This document shows, one piece after another, positions 58,490-64,000 of a stretch of 64,000 bases of DNA. The DNA is from Hymenolepis diminuta (Eukaryota > Platyhelminthes > Cestoda > Cyclophyllidea > Hymenolepididae), in NCBI GenBank assembly GCA_900708905.1, contig CAADRB010000046.1:432516-496515 (forward strand), in the 5' to 3' direction. The notes under the pieces are model-generated. The model was not told the DNA's origin, did no database searches, and saw only the letters and a program-made list of their open reading frames with translations. The translations under genes and the position numbers were made by a program. The stretch's first letter is position 1. The number at the start of each line of letters is the position of its first letter.

Positions 58490-61400
58490 GATCATTTTGA
58501 CCTTCGGTTTCCTGATTGATTTTAATTTAATTTAAATCGTGATAAATTATTCACTTCTTGATGCTGCCACTCATTCTGACTAAAATGTAGTATCGAATTA
58601 TGAGAACTAGAAGCAGAAAGGGCAAGATTTAAGCCTAGGAGAGTGTTTCTATTAAATGCCTATATTTCCTTGTTCTTCCATATTAAACGCTTTATTTATT
58701 ATTTTGCGTTTATTTTAAATAATTTGTAATGAACAACACAAACCACCATTATCTACCTACCTTGACGTTTTCAGTGTGATCTTAACTGATCATGTCCCTC
58801 ATCTAAATAGTTCGCAGGTTATTGTCTTATGGTCAGCATGTTCTCCTGAATGGATCCTGGCCAGCTAGCTAATAATAAATATTGTTAGCTATTTTCGTCG
58901 AGGTAGTATTTTAACAGTTATTCGGGAAAAAATACACCTGAAGGGGTTGGTCAACAATCTAAATTAACAAACTGATCAATAAACTTTGAACACTGCGGAC
59001 GCGAATCCCTACATGGGATCAGTACAGAACTTTGGAGATTGAAATTTTAGAACATAAAGTAGTGAATTTTGCCAAGGAATAAAAGTGCACCACCTGAATT
59101 CAAAGATCAAAATTTAGAAGAATCTTTTGATGATCTGATTTTGATAAGTGCGTAATTTCGTTATCTTTCCAAACCTATATTGTACAGCTTTACGTCACCT
59201 GATGTTAAAATGCTTCCCCACGATGAAAGATTGCCAACCTGTTGTTTATCCCTGAATGATAATAAATAACAATAAATATTTTAAGGGATAGTTTAGATAA
59301 ATCTTGAGTGGATAGACATCACTTTATTTATCAGTCTCTCTAGATATTGTCTGTATTATGAAAAATTCGAAGAAAATGGGATTTTTTAAGTAAAATTTAT
59401 CTGTTCGATATTTTTTAACTAATCTGTTAATATTTTAGAAAATTAAAATATCGAGTTTGAATTGATACTTTAAATGTTTCAGGTCCTGAATCGGATTGAG
59501 ATTTAGATACACCAAATAACTCCGTAGTCAATGCCCTGTTATCTGTTCTCTAAATAAATTCGTGCTTAGTGTTACATGGTTATTTCCTTTTAGGTCCCCG
59601 AATTCTCATGCCTTTATTATTATCTTGATTAATCAGTCACCCCTATAGATATATTTATTTTTCCACCAAATTGTGATTTCGTGTTTCATATTTATAACAT
59701 GTTATTCACCTGTTCAAGCGTCATCTAACTTCCTGCAGGCGTCTTCTGCTACTATAGTAGTTCTGTAAATTAGGTGCCTAGAGTACATAATAGTCAGTAT
59801 TAGGGGTGAACCATGCCAAATGAGCTAGCTCTGGTTACAGTTTAAGGAGTTAGAGATTTATGAACAAGATGAAATTGATAGTTCGTGGTTAAAAGTATTA
59901 TAACTTTCATATTATTCGGTGAAGTAAAATATGAACTGAAGAATCATCACTTTACATTGAGATCATTTTTAGGGAATGATTTAATATGCGACAAACTGTT
60001 TAAAATTGAAGCACCCCACGGTAGTAAATCTAGAACGAGTACTTGCAGAAATCAGAAAGACATAGAGAGAAAGTCTACGCATTAGCCAGCTATGTTCAGT
60101 GAAAAATGTAATTTAGCATTAAAATCTTACGCATTTAGGAGTAGATAAGGTGGGAAGCACCAACACAGTTAAGGTAAAGATAACAAACGAGGCAATTAAG
60201 TTGATCTGTAGGGGAGTATATCTGTAGGAATGAGGTCAATTAAAATTCAGATTACAGTATAGTTTCAATACAGCTTAACTGTGTTTGTCCTTGACGTTGA
60301 CAACTGGAAAAGACTAATATGCACATTTTCTTATTTTCATCTGAGATTTCGAAGGATGGTGGATAATTTATAATGGAATGAATAAATGAATCTTTCTGAA
60401 TATTTAGAAATTCCAATTTTCAAACCATCTGCACTCCCTCCTGTTTAGTTATTCGGCCTGGCGTGATTTATTGCTCAAATAACTTTAAAAGATGGACAGA
60501 ATATATTATCACGGAAAGGATAAAAACGAAATACAAAAACCAGGAGGAGGAAAATGGAGGTATATTCATAAGTAATAGTGTGAAGGAGAGTTTAGTGAAC
60601 TAGGTACCAACTATATTAACGTTGAAGTGAGTAGGTTTACATTTTGAATGACAGCCCATATCGGCGATTCAAGTAGAATAGGCTATTAACAAAATTAGAC
60701 TGAAAAATCTCATTCAATCAGTCTACCTTCCATTTTTGCTTATCAAAACGTTATAGCCGGGCAAAATATTGTTAATATGCAAATAAGCCATCGGCGAATG
60801 TGAATCCATTTGAAGTAATTGATGACCATGCACATAGGGTGTCCAAAATATACAATTGCGCGAAGTCAAGAAATTAGCATAATTTCGATGTTGCCGAACC
60901 CACATATCATTTCTTTTGCATTAGTGGTACCCCGAAGGATATTAATTCGTTCATTTCCATATGTGCGCCTACTGAACTTGTCATATTCGCTTTCAACACT
61001 GGATGGAAAAATATTTAGGGTTATTACGTCCAAAGACGTGGGCCAATTCCCAAATGACTACTATCCTAGGAGGGGAATGTGATTTAAGCATTATTTTGGA
61101 TCCATTATAACATATAATGCATAATTTCTATTTTATGTTAGTATATTTATAAGTACTTATTAATTAAAATGCAAATTAATTATGAAAATTATAATTTAAA
61201 AGGAAAAATGAACTAATTTATGGTAAACAGAGTAAACAGTAAATAAAACCGCTCCAAATACTAGAATAATTATAGTTTTTGATCTCATTAAAGTCGCAAA
61301 AAATATTTATGTTTCAGTACAAGGTTTTCTTTTCCTTTTAATCGTTTTATCCTGTAAGGTTATATCCCTTTATATATTCACAATTTGAACTTATAATATT

Positions 61401-62289
61401 TATCAAATGGGTAGAATAATTTATCGGAAAACATCTTGGCTGTTAAAATAAGAAATTCGTTGACCTAAATCGGCTTTCAGCTCTGAAACGCTAAAGACGT
61501 GAGTGGCATTACAACCCAATCTTTTAAACTCGGTCACTTCGGTGTAAGATTTCTTCTACAGTCAGACATACTTGAACCGGATAAAATGTAAGATTAGGGA
61601 AATTCAGAAAATGTAAATCTTCGATTCGATAACCATCATCTGCTACAATTTCCAGCCATTTTTCTTGAAATCTTAATAAATGAAGTTTTTATGACAAAGG
61701 GATTCTAACCGAGATTGTGGCTATGTAAAGATCTGCACTTAAAGGCCAAAGTTCTTAATGTTCCATTTTTCCCCAGACAAATGTTGTATTGAAATCTATG
61801 TATTCGCTATCCAAGTTATACCATAAATACAATCTTTTGTTCAAATGGTCGAAAAAAATGAATACTTCTTTTTGAAATCAGAAAGGGTATAAAATTTAAT
61901 CAATTTCAAGTAGTTCAAACATATATTTTGGAATTAAGGAGTGAAGAAGTCCACAACTATTCGTTCCTCTCTTGATAATTCAGAGTAAGAAAATTAATTT
62001 GATGTTATACAATTAGCATTATTTGAACACCCCGTTGAACACAAATGAAAATTGATTTGCAAGTCGTAATGATCGCATATGATAATTGAATAAATATATA
62101 CATATATGGTTCCCTTCCACCTATTAGATTGGTAATAAAATCAATTCACCATTATCCTTTCCAAACTTTTTATTTACTAGAAATATAAAAAATCTGAATA
62201 TTTGAAAAAAAAACAAATTTTCAGATATTTAAATGCTTCTTATGAAGGAATTTCGATCAAAAGAAGAATTTTCAAACAAAATTTTCCTT
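58490..62289. other. AT-rich non-coding sequence
   Basis: No gene is recognised. An 87-codon plus-strand frame at 60819-61082 in a slightly GC-richer patch resembles nothing I know. Confidence 0.45.
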
Positions 62290-62930
62290 GAATTCCACTC
62301 GTTTTATGGTTCACTGCACTTTAAGCGCAGTATGTATTTTTGCTAAATTATTCAATGAAGCTTTGAAGCTTCGGGAGGGAGAGAGAGACATAAACATCGA
62401 TTCGGTTAATTTGTTTTGTCTGAAAGAACTCGCCTCTCTGAGACAGATATGCATCAATATTTACGACGAGTCATACGCATTTACAAGTCAAAGATATTAT
62501 CAGAGACACTGCAGAGAACGTGATCGTGTTCTATGTATATTTTTTAGTACAAGATCACTCCTCTGGCTTCATTTTATGTTGCATCTTGCGTCGGACCGAT
62601 ATATCAAGCCCTTTTGTGTAAATTGTAGGACCAGAAGACGGCGGCTGCCGTTTTTTCAATTAGCAGCAAAATCTACTTAGATGTATATGTGATGGGCATT
62701 GTGATGAAAGCAAAGTCGGCATTCAACGACGATGACGATGATGATGGCAGATCTTCAAGGCAAAAGAGCCGCAAACATGCGTTTGTTCGCTTCCGAGTCC
62801 AGTTGCGCTCTCTTGCCGCTTTATGTGTCTCAGTGTCGAGTCATAAAAATTTGAGGAGGGAGGGGTAAAGAAGTGAGGAATACCTATCGGCTGCCTGCTT
62901 TCAACATAATAATCCACCGGCTGAACGATT
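62290..62930. promoter_or_regulatory. GC-richer island
   Basis: The interval has a GAGA run, a GACGGCGGCTGCCG block near 62637, AGCAGC triplets and a GATGACGATGATGATG tract. A 130-codon plus-strand frame (62288-62680) shows no recognisable domain and no clear start context; it may be compositional. It resembles the other islands. Confidence 0.3.
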
Positions 62931-63820
62931 CAAGGGATAGTAAATAACCGTTCGGACACCACCAATAAGCCATTATTGTTGTTATAAATTTTCGACTTGT
63001 TATTTGGTGGCGGTATCGCCGAAGGTCTTTGAATTGTTTACATTCCTAGTTTTATTTAATAGTTATCGTCTTCGTTGATATTATTTTATGGTGCCTAAAA
63101 CAAGTGTTTTGGGTTTGGTTTTGTGACAGCTTGATTTAGCGAAGAAGAAATGATGCATAAAAAGGAGGTAATAGAAAGCATTCAAGCAAAAAAATGCGAA
63201 TCCTGCCCTCTGATTTTCCTTAAATATATACATTGATTTGAGTAATAACCAATTCGTTTATTTTTAAACAAGCTGCGTAAATCCTCACTACAAAGGTTAT
63301 CATATTGAAGATAATATCGACTTACTTGATTATTTCAGTAGTCGATCTTTTTGAGTAAATGCTGACTGCGGTCAACAGTCATCAAGTGGGGATAGTAAAA
63401 TTAAAATGCAATTATTGATGCATTTTAAGAATGAAAATTAGAAAATTTAAATAAAAATAATAGTAGGTATTGAGCAATATGCTTAGACATCGATTAAGGA
63501 CATTAGGTTAAATAGTTAACCAGTTGAAAACGTTATGAAAGGCGATTATAGAAATCATAATATTTAACACCAGCATTAAATTTGGAGATAATTAAAAAAA
63601 TAATACGTCAATGATAGTGAATTCATAAAAGAAAGAGGGACGGTGAGGACAAACGCCGTCAAAAAAAGTCAAATTAAAAGATCGGTAGGAAAGAACTAAA
63701 AATTAAAGGGAATAATAAAAATACACCAAATAATAGAAAAGAGGAAAAAGATTAATGAAAAAAACTTTCTCAAACAATGAAAGCCCGATCCAAAAGCTGA
63801 AGATTTAAATAATAAAACTG
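62931..63820. other. AT-rich non-coding sequence
   Basis: I see no gene or repeat; A-rich composition increases towards the boundary with the GC-rich terminal segment. Confidence 0.5.
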
Positions 63821-64000
63821 CGCTAACCCGCCGCCAGCATGGCTCTAGGAGGACGTCCTGTCTTCGCGGTGGCAGCACCCACGTCCACGCTCTCGCCAGT
63901 AGTGGCTGGCTGCCTTGGTGAGAAGAAGCCACCNNNCAGTCCTCAACATCATCAACCGCATCAGCGCACGCGTCAGCCCCATACCAGTGCCTACTTCGTG
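63821..64000 (+). other. GC-rich terminal segment: possible exon start or repeat edge
   Basis: Composition switches abruptly at about 63821 from A-rich to strongly GC-rich. An ATG at 63839 in a fair context (CCAGCATGG) opens a frame that runs to the window end, coding MALGGRPVFAVAAPTSTLS and then a His/Gln/Pro/Arg-rich part. Three undetermined bases lie at 63934-63936. No domain is recognised. The sharp edge and the gap would also fit a dispersed GC-rich repeat or a scaffold join, and the minus strand is open too (63696-63932). I cannot choose between these. Confidence 0.3.

Noticed and set aside
58897..58945. let-7-like seed (GAGGTAG) with a complementary AAAATACACCT nearby
   Set aside because: The stem is only about 11 bp with a bulge and the rest does not resemble flatworm let-7.

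Overview
The window is eukaryotic, AT-rich and almost free of protein-coding sequence. It looks like a parasitic flatworm, most likely a tapeworm. Three things point there: a Hox4/Deformed-type homeodomain exon, a miR-10 whose 22-nt mature sequence matches (from memory) the form reported for cestodes, and Ty3/gypsy retroelement relics with the double zinc-knuckle Gag style common in flatworms. Species cannot be fixed from the sequence alone.

Layout. The only convincing coding sequence is one large exon at 5.63-6.82 kb (+). It carries a complete Hox4-class homeodomain and the C-terminus of the protein, behind a strong 3' splice site. No 5' exon with a YPWM hexapeptide was recognised upstream. 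The next conserved gene is pre-mir-10 at 54.59-54.69 kb on the minus strand, a hairpin with an 11-bp perfect base and the mature miRNA on the 5' arm. The roughly 47.8 kb between them has no credible host exon. It holds AT-rich DNA, recurrent GC/CpG-rich islands, two striking transcription-factor-motif clusters (ATCGAT at 34.77-35.43 kb; TTTATGG at 43.58-43.87 kb) and repeats.

Mobile DNA. A decayed 4.3-kb Ty3/gypsy element (minus strand, 27.68-31.97 kb) still has both LTRs, a primer-binding site, a polypurine tract and recognisable Gag, protease, RT, RNase H and integrase pieces. Two solo LTRs of another family (19.1 and 22.9 kb, direct) differ at one base in 528. Between them lies an old non-LTR reverse transcriptase relic. 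Two copies of a related LTR family lie at 38.5 kb (+) and 58.0-58.5 kb (-) as an inverted pair sharing a 276-bp block that I read as identical, although their flanks are clearly diverged. Older repeat pairs and tRNA-derived SINE-like relics are also present.

How it fits together. mir-10 is anciently linked to Hox4 in bilaterians, usually on the same strand. Here the linkage survives but mir-10 is reversed, and it sits inside the 19.4-kb interval bounded by the inverted LTR pair. The most interesting reading is that recombination between these LTRs inverted the mir-10 segment; an assembly flip at the same repeat is the main rival. The CpG-rich islands at 54.7-57.1 kb lie upstream of mir-10 in its own direction and are the best promoter candidates. 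The last 180 bases change abruptly to GC-rich sequence with a 3-base gap and may be the edge of an exon or of a repeat.
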